DNA from: JBBTVP01 sp038063175
Lineage (GTDB): Bacteria; Patescibacteriota; Minisyncoccia; UBA6257; 1-14-0-10-40-38
DNA: 15,454 bases
Assembly: GCA_038063175.1 (NCBI GenBank)
Contig: JBBTVP010000043.1
Coordinates: forward strand, 1-15,454
Direction of reading: 5' to 3'
Part shown: one piece after another, positions 7,522 to 12,687 of the stretch
How the letters are laid out: every line of letters begins with the position of its first letter
Position numbering within the stretch: position 1 is the stretch's first letter
Translations under genes and position numbers: made by a program
Notes under the pieces: model-generated
What the model was told of the DNA's origin: nothing
The model's input: only the letters and a program-made list of their open reading frames with translations
The model's database searches: none

Positions 7522-8292
7522 ATGCGTAAACTGATTATAATTACTTCGGCGGCATCTCTAGGATTTCTTCTTTTATTTTTCTTTATTGCTCGCGCTGAAC
7601 AATGCAACACGAGAACGGTATTTCTTAATGGTCAATTAACTACCGATGCAGACGGCTGGCTCGACGAAGAGGGGGAGCAAGTCTATAACGTTTCTTCAAG
7701 GAGGCTTGCGCAGGCAATCAATGATATTGCCGAGGAGAAAAAGATAAAAGCGTTTATTTTAGACGTCGATTCAAACGGTGGATCGGTGGTTGCTGCAGAA
7801 GAAATTTTTGATGCAATCGCAAAGCTTGAGATACCAACAGCGGCAGTGGTGGGAGATGGCTCATTTTCAGCCGCATATACGGCGATGAGCGGTGCAGACA
7901 AAATCTTCTTGAAAAGAAGCTCACAGGTTGGTGCAATTGGCGTCACTGGGTCATACCTTCAAAAATATGAAAAGAATCTCAAGGAAGGCATCATTTTTCA
8001 AGAATTGACGAGTGCAAAATTTAAAGACCTTTTGAATCCCAATAAACAACTCACCACCGAGGAGAAGCGACTTATTCAGGGCATCATTGATGATCTGCAT
8101 GCAAACGTGGTGGCAACAATTGCCGAGGGGCGACACATGACTGTAGGTGAAGTAGGGGCGCTTGCCGACGGGTCGATTTATGTTGGCGAGAAAGCAATTG
8201 CGAAAAAACTTGCAGATAATATTGGCGGGATTGCAGAAGCAAAAGAATATCTAAAAGGAGAGATTGGTAAAGAAATTAAAATTTGTGAATAA
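7522..8292 (+). CDS. sppA: Signal peptide peptidase SppA-like S49 serine peptidase
   Basis: A 256-residue protein of the short, single-domain S49 type found in Gram-positives and archaea. Residues 3-24 are an N-terminal membrane segment (LIIITSAASLGFLLLFFFIA). The ClpP-like fold shows in FILDVDSNGGSVVAAEEIFDAI (about 78-99) and ADKIFLKRSSQVGAIGV (125-141). The catalytic serine is probably Ser116 in GDGSFSAAYTAM, equivalent to the usual ASGGYY motif but with the two glycines replaced by Ala-Ala. The catalytic lysine is probably Lys168 in AKFKDLLNP, followed by the typical LTTEEKRLIQGIIDDLH. These enzymes cut leftover signal peptides and other peptides in the membrane. It lies 50 bases after the protease gene and 4 bases before the next gene, with which it likely forms a unit. 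Confidence 0.88.
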   Translation: MRKLIIITSAASLGFLLLFFFIARAEQCNTRTVFLNGQLTTDADGWLDEEGEQVYNVSSRRLAQAINDIAEEKKIKAFILDVDSNGGSVVAAEEIFDAIAKLEIPTAAVVGDGSFSAAYTAMSGADKIFLKRSSQVGAIGVTGSYLQKYEKNLKEGIIFQELTSAKFKDLLNPNKQLTTEEKRLIQGIIDDLHANVVATIAEGRHMTVGEVGALADGSIYVGEKAIAKKLADNIGGIAEAKEYLKGEIGKEIKICE

Positions 8293-8296
8293 AAAT

Positions 8297-8902
8297 ATGG
8301 AAAAAGCACAATACACACAAACGATACACTGGGCAAGGAAAGGACTCATGACATACCTCATTTTGCTCGTAGCTACGATCGGTGTGGGAATTATAGAATT
8401 TGCACTCGGAGTAAAGAATTCAGTCTCGTTCTCAATCGCCGGATTAGTTCTTCTCGCCTGTACGTCAACTGCACTCATCCTTTATAAACGTGGGTTTTGG
8501 GTAATAGCCGGAAAATATCGCCAGCAAGCCCTGCAAACAGGAACAGGAATGCTCATCGTTCTTATCATTGTTTCATTCGCACTCCAGCTTTTGGTAACTT
8601 TTAAATCATTCAACCAAGAATCAGTTGTAGAGCCGAACGTTGGGGTAGGGGTAGGAATGTTGCTTGGAGGATTAGCCATCATATGGCTTATGGCAGCGGC
8701 ATATATCGTATTTGGCATCGGATTGAAGAAACTGTCTGCGACAATGGGGGATCGAGCGAAAACACTCGGAAATCTATTCTTTTGGAGCGGAATTGCTACA
8801 GCAGTTATTATCGGAATTCCCGTTGCACTGATACTTTGGATCGTTGCCTATTTCTTAAGTTTTAAATTCTTTAAAGAAGAATTAGATCGGACGAAGGTTT
8901 AG
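8297..8902 (+). CDS. Multi-pass inner membrane protein, unknown function
   Basis: A 201-residue protein with about four or five membrane spans: LMTYLILLVATIGVGIIEFAL, VSFSIAGLVLLACTSTALIL, GMLIVLIIVSFALQLLVTF, GMLLGGLAIIWLMAAAYIVFGIG and the C-terminal LFFWSGIATAVIIGIPVALILWIVAYFL. The glycine-rich VEPNVGVGVGMLLGG precedes the fourth span. I do not recognise the family. The ATG at 8297, 4 bases after the sppA stop, was chosen over the in-frame GTG at 8264, which would overlap sppA by 29 bases and add a charged tail. Position suggests co-transcription with sppA and perhaps a role beside these envelope peptidases. Confidence 0.75.
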   Translation: MEKAQYTQTIHWARKGLMTYLILLVATIGVGIIEFALGVKNSVSFSIAGLVLLACTSTALILYKRGFWVIAGKYRQQALQTGTGMLIVLIIVSFALQLLVTFKSFNQESVVEPNVGVGVGMLLGGLAIIWLMAAAYIVFGIGLKKLSATMGDRAKTLGNLFFWSGIATAVIIGIPVALILWIVAYFLSFKFFKEELDRTKV

Positions 8903-8940
8903 CGCTGGTGGTTTCTTTTCCACAGTTTATTAACACCTGG

Positions 8941-8961
8941 TGTTGTCATATATTGACAACA
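8941..8961 (+). promoter_or_regulatory. Perfect 21-bp palindromic operator
   Basis: Arms TGTTGTCA (8941-8948) and TGACAACA (8954-8961) are exact reverse complements around a 5-base spacer, tatat. The palindrome covers the -35 box and most of the spacer of the promoter at 8943-8971, the usual place for a repressor. A 19/21 match lies upstream of the E1/peptide operon (12511-12531). The binding protein is not identifiable in this window. Confidence 0.65.
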
Positions 8962-8971
8962 GTTATAGAAT
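8943..8971 (+). promoter_or_regulatory. Promoter of the miniature RHS toxin gene (leaderless)
   Basis: TTGTCA (8943-8948), 17-base spacer, TAGAAT (8966-8971), then 6 bases to the ATG at 8978. The expected transcription start coincides with the start codon. Confidence 0.6.
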
Positions 8972-8977
8972 GACGAT

Positions 8978-10123
8978 ATGTTCTCGTGGAGAAAGGCATA
9001 TACGGTCATACTATGCATCGCATTAGGCGCAATCCCATTTCGAGGAGAAGCAAGGGAAGGGCTTCCGTCAATCGTTCATTACCCGACGCCATACTGGAAC
9101 ACGGACGGCGAAACGGCGACGATCCATATTTCTGTGGCGGGCGTGCCCGTCGCTACCGTCGAGGTTTCCGCCGCGGGGAGTTCTACGTTGTTTTGGAACC
9201 ATGCTGACCGTCTCGGGAGCACGAGGGCGGTGACGGACGGAAGCGGAGCGATTGCCGAGGCGGCGGACTATGACCCGTTCGGAAAAATTTTATCGAATAC
9301 TTCCGTAGCTGGCCACCGCGAGCAGCGAAAGTTCACTGGCCATGAGTTCGATCCGAAAACCGAATATACCTATGCGAACGCACGGTATCTTGATACCGAA
9401 TCAGGAAGGTTTTTAAGTCAGGACCCGACATTTTGGAATATACCGAAAGAACTTCTCTTTGATCCCCAGCAGCTGAATAGCTACGCGTATGCAAGGAATA
9501 ATCCTCTAAAATTTGTGGATCGGGACGGAAAAAAAGTGGAGCTCGCAGCAAGACCAGTTTTCGGAGCGGGTACTCACCATTTCTTTCTTATTACTCCCGA
9601 TCAGCCGAACGAAGTTCATATTACGGGGCTTCCTACGGGAACAACTGCATTCACCTTTGGCGGATACAACCGCGGAGGAATTTTGGGCATCGGTAATAAA
9701 TTACGGCCGGATATTGGCTACGAAGACGATCCGACCCCAAATAATGATCTTTCCTACCTCACCGGCAATAAAGAAATCAGTGATAGAATTGAAATTATTC
9801 CACCGAGCGGGCAGAGCGATTCGGAATTCATCAATACTCTTGGACAAGCATATGATCGAGTAAATGCCATGGATGATCAGAAGTATTTTTTTGGCGGACA
9901 AGCGGGAGTATCCGGTCGTGGCAATTCAAATAATTTTGTATACGAATTAGGATCACAGGCCGGTGTCGGAGATCAAATCAGCGCGTTTAACTCAAAAGGA
10001 TGGGCACCTGGATCGAATCGAGGTCTGCCGCAGGGGAATACTATCCAATACATTCAGCAAAAAGTGAGCAGTATTAAATCAAAAATAGAAATTCTATTGA
10101 GTCAGTTGCAAAAAAATCAATAA
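8978..10123 (+). CDS. Miniature secreted RHS-tip toxin with signal peptide
   Basis: A 381-residue protein. Residues 1-25 are a Sec signal peptide (MFSWRKAYTVILCIALGAIP, then FRGEA with a likely cut after it). Residues 50-184 are only the final part of an RHS core: FWNHADRLGSTRAV, DYDPFGKI, HREQRKFTGHEFD, ARYLDTESGRFLSQDP, NSYAYARNNPLKFV. The shell-forming repeats are absent. The usual DPxG release motif reads DRDG here (181-184), so self-cleavage is doubtful. The C-terminal domain (185-381) is unlike the tip of the large RHS protein. It has THHFFLITP at 199-207 and GRGNSNNFVYELGSQAG at 313-329, recalling the His and Asn-Cys boxes of permuted papain-like (LRAT/NlpC-type) folds, but with Ser317 where Cys would be; the mature protein has no cysteine at all. 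A membrane protein gene overlaps its stop by one base. It is probably an exported toxin acting in the envelope (inference). Confidence 0.82.
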   Translation: MFSWRKAYTVILCIALGAIPFRGEAREGLPSIVHYPTPYWNTDGETATIHISVAGVPVATVEVSAAGSSTLFWNHADRLGSTRAVTDGSGAIAEAADYDPFGKILSNTSVAGHREQRKFTGHEFDPKTEYTYANARYLDTESGRFLSQDPTFWNIPKELLFDPQQLNSYAYARNNPLKFVDRDGKKVELAARPVFGAGTHHFFLITPDQPNEVHITGLPTGTTAFTFGGYNRGGILGIGNKLRPDIGYEDDPTPNNDLSYLTGNKEISDRIEIIPPSGQSDSEFINTLGQAYDRVNAMDDQKYFFGGQAGVSGRGNSNNFVYELGSQAGVGDQISAFNSKGWAPGSNRGLPQGNTIQYIQQKVSSIKSKIEILLSQLQKNQ

Positions 10124-10530
10124 TGAATATGAACAATAGGAAAACGAGAAAATTTTTTATGAATTGGCTGGTAGTATATGGGGCATTTTTATGCGCTTCT
10201 TTCATCCGGATATTTTTTAGGATCGTATCCGATGCCACATCGTGGAACATCTCTGGCTACGGAAATGAAGTAGGCGAGGGAGTAGCACTCGAAATTATCT
10301 TTTTGATTTTGCCGAGCTTGGGATTTCTACTCGGAATATATTTAGCATTTCTTCTGGTACGCATCTATGTTGAGCCACGCGAAGTCTTCGTCACGGCTTT
10401 TTTGGCCCATGGAGCCGTGCTGATCTTTTTGGGTTACATTGATACCTGGCAGGCAATATTTATCTACGGAGGAATAATTTTCGGAGGCGTTCTTTTCAAG
10501 AAACTCTTCAGACGAAATCTAATATCGTAA
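10123..10530 (+). CDS. Small membrane protein, probable immunity partner of the mini-RHS toxin
   Basis: A 135-residue protein. Its ATG shares one base with the TAA stop of the toxin gene (TAATG), a sign of tight translational coupling. It has about four membrane spans: WLVVYGAFLCASFIRIFF, ALEIIFLILPSLGFLLGIYL, EVFVTAFLAHGAVLIFLGYI and AIFIYGGIIFGGVLF, with basic ends (NMNNRKTRK, KKLFRRN). I do not recognise the family. Toxin-immunity gene pairing and the coupling make immunity the best guess, and a membrane location would fit a toxin that is exported and acts in the envelope. A role in toxin export is an alternative. Confidence 0.65.
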   Translation: MNMNNRKTRKFFMNWLVVYGAFLCASFIRIFFRIVSDATSWNISGYGNEVGEGVALEIIFLILPSLGFLLGIYLAFLLVRIYVEPREVFVTAFLAHGAVLIFLGYIDTWQAIFIYGGIIFGGVLFKKLFRRNLIS

Positions 10531-10542
10531 AAAGATTTTCGA

Positions 10543-10731
10543 CTAATGTGGCCCAAAGCGGCAATCAACTTCGGTAAGTTTCGGGGTTTTACAAGTTTTA
10601 CAGATCCCCCATTCCTCGCGAAAAGAGATGAGTTTTGCGACGGCGCCACAGCGATGCTTTTGTTTCGCTCTATCGGGGAGTTTGTCTTCAAAAAACGGCC
10701 CACAAAGTTCGCAGTGGTAGGTGGAGAGCAT
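10543..10731 (-). CDS. Small zinc-ribbon protein
   Basis: A 62-residue protein. CxxC at Cys7/Cys10 (YHCELCGPFF), then His26 and Cys28 (KQKHRCG), then CxxC at Cys44/Cys47 (WGICKTCKTP) give a treble-clef or zinc-ribbon arrangement. The opposite-strand frame over the same bases has no such pattern and is a shadow. The gene converges with the membrane protein gene (12 bases between stops) and diverges from the acetyltransferase gene. Small proteins of this kind may bind nucleic acid or ribosomes; the function is unknown. Confidence 0.7.
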   Translation of the reverse strand: MLSTYHCELCGPFFEDKLPDRAKQKHRCGAVAKLISFREEWGICKTCKTPKLTEVDCRFGPH

Positions 10732-10745
10732 AGAAGGGTATTACT

Positions 10746-10757
10746 TAGTGTACACTA
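10746..10757. promoter_or_regulatory. 12-bp perfect palindrome between divergent genes
   Basis: TAGTGTACACTA is its own reverse complement. With one mismatched pair the symmetry extends to 18 bases (10743-10760). It lies 15 bases before the zinc-ribbon start on the - strand. TACACT inside it could be the -10 box of that gene. It may be an operator or just a promoter element. Confidence 0.35.
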
Positions 10758-10822
10758 TGTACGAGATAAGTATGTAGATAAGGTCATGTATTTGATATTA
10801 GTAGAAATTTCAATTTTTTGAT

Positions 10823-10851
10823 TTGCTTATTTTCGAAAAGTTCAACATGAT
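10823..10851 (+). promoter_or_regulatory. Promoter of the acetyltransferase gene
   Basis: TTGCTT (10823-10828), 17-base spacer, CATGAT (10846-10851), 8 bases before the ATG at 10860. The -10 box sits in the middle of the inverted repeat CAACAT-G-ATGTTG (10843-10855), which could be an operator. The 14 bases GATTTGCTTATTTT (10820-10833) recur at 12582-12595 in the 7-TM gene promoter. Confidence 0.5.
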
Positions 10852-10859
10852 GTTGTGGT

Positions 10860-11363
10860 ATGGAAATCCGAGAGTTTAATATCCAAGATGCGGCGGCGGC
10901 GTTGGCTTTCTTTAGAAAGCTTGTGCATGAAGATCCGGAACGCGTGGAGCGCCCACAAGATGTGGCAAGACTTACGATAGCCGATGAGAAGCGGTGGATC
11001 CAAGAACGAACTGATAAAGAAAAAGCCGGAGAATTTTTTACTCGCGTCGCAATAGAAGAAACGTCGATTGTCGCTGAAGGAGAGGTTGAACGCATGAAGC
11101 GATGGATTGAACGACATGTCGCCGAACTGAGATTTGGAGTACTTCCGGGTAATGAAGTTGCTGCAGAAAAACTGGTCCAAAAATTGATACGTGTCGCACG
11201 GGCGCATGGGATTGAGGTACTGATTTACTTCCATCTTGCGACGCAGAAAAGAGGAATTCGTATTGCGGAGAAAGTAGGGTTTCGCGCCATTGGAAAAGCG
11301 AAGCGCTACTACAAGCGTGGAAAGACGTATACGGACAGGGTTTACATGCTCCTAAATTTATAA
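10860..11363 (+). CDS. GNAT-family N-acetyltransferase
   Basis: A 167-residue protein with the GNAT fold. MEIREFNIQDAAAALAFFRKL is the usual first strand and helix. ELRFGVLPGNEVAAEKLVQKLIRVARAHG (about 90-118) is the acetyl-CoA pyrophosphate-binding strand-loop-helix, with PGNEVAAEKL replacing the commoner Q/RxxGxG/A. LIYFHLATQKRGIRIAEKVGFRAIGKAKRYYK is motif B with the typical 'GF' strand. It probably transfers an acetyl group to an amine; the substrate could be a protein N-terminus, a polyamine or a toxic small molecule. It converges with the E1/peptide operon, sharing the terminator zone. In the microcin C system a GNAT (MccE) gives self-immunity, so an immunity role here is possible but unproven. 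The leaderless promoter supports the ATG at 10860. Confidence 0.82.
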   Translation: MEIREFNIQDAAAALAFFRKLVHEDPERVERPQDVARLTIADEKRWIQERTDKEKAGEFFTRVAIEETSIVAEGEVERMKRWIERHVAELRFGVLPGNEVAAEKLVQKLIRVARAHGIEVLIYFHLATQKRGIRIAEKVGFRAIGKAKRYYKRGKTYTDRVYMLLNL

Positions 11364-11401
11364 AAACGACCCTGTGCGCCTTTATGAAAGTGCACAGGGT
11401 C
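11362..11401 (-). terminator. Intrinsic terminator of the E1/peptide operon
   Basis: A perfect 10-bp stem (GACCCTGTGC at 11368-11377 pairing with GCACAGGGTC at 11392-11401), extended by CTTT/AAAG inside the loop. On the - strand it is followed by GTTTTTA, a U-tract. It lies 5 bases past the peptide stop and also directly after the acetyltransferase stop. The + strand side has only TTCT, so it is a weaker terminator in that direction. Confidence 0.88.
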
Positions 11402-11406
11402 TTCTG

Positions 11407-11577
11407 TCATCCATCGCAGGCACAGAAACCGCTGATCACGTTGTCCGTGATAGACAGCTTATTCTGTGCCTGGCGAAGCTCGGGAAATTGCTGGAAAATC
11501 TCGTCGAGGCTTAGTGCCACGACGAACGACCGACCAGTCAATCCCTCGGCGATTCCTCGCAGAAGGAACTTCTTCAT
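11407..11577 (-). CDS. 56-residue peptide, candidate RiPP precursor or peptide signal
   Basis: A 56-codon gene starting ATG at 11577 and ending TGA at 11407-11409. An ideal ribosome binding site (AAAGGAGGT, 11590-11582) lies 5 bases before the ATG, far stronger than most genes here. It starts 30 bases after the E1-like gene and ends 5 bases before a strong terminator, so the two form a compact operon. The peptide begins MKKFLLRGIAEGLTG, continues with a likely amphipathic helix (LSLDEIFQQFPELRQAQNKL, residues 22-41) and ends SITDNVISG followed by Phe-Cys-Ala-Cys-Asp-Gly. The only two cysteines are residues 52 and 54, at the very end. A helical leader plus a short Cys- and Gly-containing tail is the layout of a modified-peptide precursor. 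It is too short and too helical to be a ThiS/MoaD-type carrier and lacks their Gly-Gly end. No homologue is known to me. Confidence 0.75.
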   Translation of the reverse strand: MKKFLLRGIAEGLTGRSFVVALSLDEIFQQFPELRQAQNKLSITDNVISGFCACDG

Positions 11578-11607
11578 ATTTACCTCCTTTCTTGTTCCGG
11601 TTTCTGA

Positions 11608-12408
11608 TTAAGGAGTATCACTTCTCAGCCAGCTCTCCGTGTTGGCTGGGGGCTGATAGTACGTGGAGCAAATCGGACAATCAAGACGACGAGGTTGTGA
11701 CTCAATCGTGAATTCTCCACTCAAGAGTAGGGAACTAAAGCACAATCTTCGGTTTACGAGCATTGAGTCATGATAGCCCATATACCATTTCAGCACCTCA
11801 GCCGCTCCGAGAGAACCAGCAACTGAAGTAGCTAGAACACTTATCGGGACTGGTCCAGTGTGTTCTTTTCGTGCATGGTCGTTTGGGAAGAAGCATGCGA
11901 AACACGCAGTCTGTAATGCTGGGACCACACTAAAGACATAGCCGTAGTTGAACTGGGCAGATGCGTGCACGAATGGCTTCTTTGTGGTAAGGCAGTATTC
12001 GTTAATCAGGTTTCGTCCCGATGGAGAATCTCCTCCTTCAACAACAAAGTCAAAACTATCGCAGAGTTGTTTGATGGATGAACGAGAAACCTTTTCATTA
12101 ATCGTTTCAATTTCTACATCGGGATTCAAATCGGTTAGCGTAGCTTGACAAGCAAGTGCCTTAGATTTTCCGATGTCAGATGTCCGATAGAGGAGTTGGC
12201 GGTTTAAGTTAGACAGCTCAACCCGATCAAACTCAATAACTCTCAGCTTGCCAATGCCTGCAGAGACTAGACTCATAAGAAGTGTTGATTTTACTCCTCC
12301 GGCGCCGATTGCGACTACGCGCGCGTTTTGGAGATCCTGCTGTCGTTCCGGTCCCCATTCTGGCATCACCTCTTGGCGGTTGTAGCGACTGTCCATAAAT
12401 TGAAACAC
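11608..12408 (-). CDS. E1-like adenylating enzyme (ThiF/MoeB/MccB family)
   Basis: A 266-residue protein from the GTG at 12408, which has GAGGAGG 5 bases upstream; an in-frame GTG at 12465 would add 19 residues but has no ribosome site. The family start SRYNRQEVMPEWG is followed by the nucleotide loop VVAIGAGGVKS (about 31-41), the acidic and basic ATP contacts in EFDRVELSNLNRQLLY (60-75) with GKSKA after it, and an Asp (127) in VVEGGDS where most relatives have a D-N pair. Two CxxC pairs (Cys169/172 in TACFACFFP and Cys244/247 in LDCPICS) form the structural zinc site. Enzymes of this family adenylate a C-terminal carboxylate of a small protein or peptide: MoaD, ThiS, or MccA for microcin C. 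The crossover loop (FPNDHARKEHTGPVP) has no catalytic Cys, so it resembles MoeB and MccB more than thioester-forming E1s. No thiamine or molybdopterin gene is nearby, so the adjacent 56-residue peptide is the likely substrate (inference). Confidence 0.88.
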   Translation of the reverse strand: MFQFMDSRYNRQEVMPEWGPERQQDLQNARVVAIGAGGVKSTLLMSLVSAGIGKLRVIEFDRVELSNLNRQLLYRTSDIGKSKALACQATLTDLNPDVEIETINEKVSRSSIKQLCDSFDFVVEGGDSPSGRNLINEYCLTTKKPFVHASAQFNYGYVFSVVPALQTACFACFFPNDHARKEHTGPVPISVLATSVAGSLGAAEVLKWYMGYHDSMLVNRRLCFSSLLLSGEFTIESQPRRLDCPICSTYYQPPANTESWLRSDTP

Positions 12409-12497
12409 AGCGGCCTCCTCGATAAATTTTAAATGTGCGCCTAACGCGACTGGAGAGTATCTCACAGTGACTTCGCATTAGGATCTTATCACTTTAT

Positions 12498-12503
12498 ATT
12501 ATA
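12498..12503 (-). promoter_or_regulatory. -10 box of the E1/peptide operon
   Basis: TATAAT on the - strand (12503 to 12498). The bases 17 upstream (GCATAT, inside the palindrome at 12511-12531) are a poor -35, so an activator may be needed. Transcription would start near 12491, leaving a leader of about 80 bases before the GTG at 12408. Confidence 0.5.
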
Positions 12504-12510
12504 GCAATAC

Positions 12511-12531
12511 TGTTGTCAATATATGCCGACA
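12511..12531 (-). promoter_or_regulatory. Imperfect 21-bp palindrome, second copy of the mini-RHS operator
   Basis: Read on the - strand the arms are TGTCGGCA and TGACAACA with spacer tatat, 19 of 21 bases identical to the site at 8941-8961. The shared exact core is CATATATTGACAACAGT (17 bases; 12525 to 12509 here, 8947-8963 there). It sits just upstream of the -10 box of the E1/peptide operon. Confidence 0.6.
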
Positions 12532-12584
12532 TATTATTGCCAAGAGAATAAACTTCTTTAGAAAAGTCACAAAAAATGTAGGAT

Positions 12585-12613
12585 TTGCTTATTTTTTAGA
12601 AAAAAGACATAAT
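12585..12613 (+). promoter_or_regulatory. Promoter of the 7-TM / dehydrogenase unit
   Basis: TTGCTT (12585-12590), 17-base spacer, CATAAT (12608-12613). The start codon is 74 bases further on and is preceded by GGGAGG, so this mRNA has a real leader. A second TATAAT lies at 12634-12639 but without a good -35. Confidence 0.5.
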
Positions 12614-12687
12614 ATCGAGGTAAAGATTCCTTCTATAATGCCAGTTGGAAGACAACTTTTTTCTGTTTTAGGGAGGAATCGATAAAA

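Noticed and set aside
8933..8943. Inverted repeat ACACC-T-GGTGT after the membrane protein gene, as a terminator
   Set aside because: Only a 5-bp stem with no T-tract, and it runs into the toxin promoter; too weak to call.
10546..10821. 91-codon + strand frame
   Set aside because: It overlaps the zinc-ribbon gene, whose CxxC / H-C / CxxC pattern on the - strand is much more convincing.
11384..11611. 75-codon + strand frame opposite the small peptide
   Set aside because: It starts inside the terminator hairpin, has no ribosome site, and is the antisense of the well-supported peptide gene.
11608..12408. E1 enzyme as ThiF or MoeB of thiamine or molybdopterin synthesis
   Set aside because: No thiS, moaD, thiG or similar gene in the window, and the only small protein in its operon lacks a Gly-Gly end and the beta-grasp layout. 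It cannot be fully excluded without the rest of the genome.
12409..12465. Upstream GTG start adding 19 residues to the E1 enzyme
   Set aside because: No ribosome site there, while GAGGAGG lies 5 bases before the GTG at 12408; the family core begins just after the shorter start.
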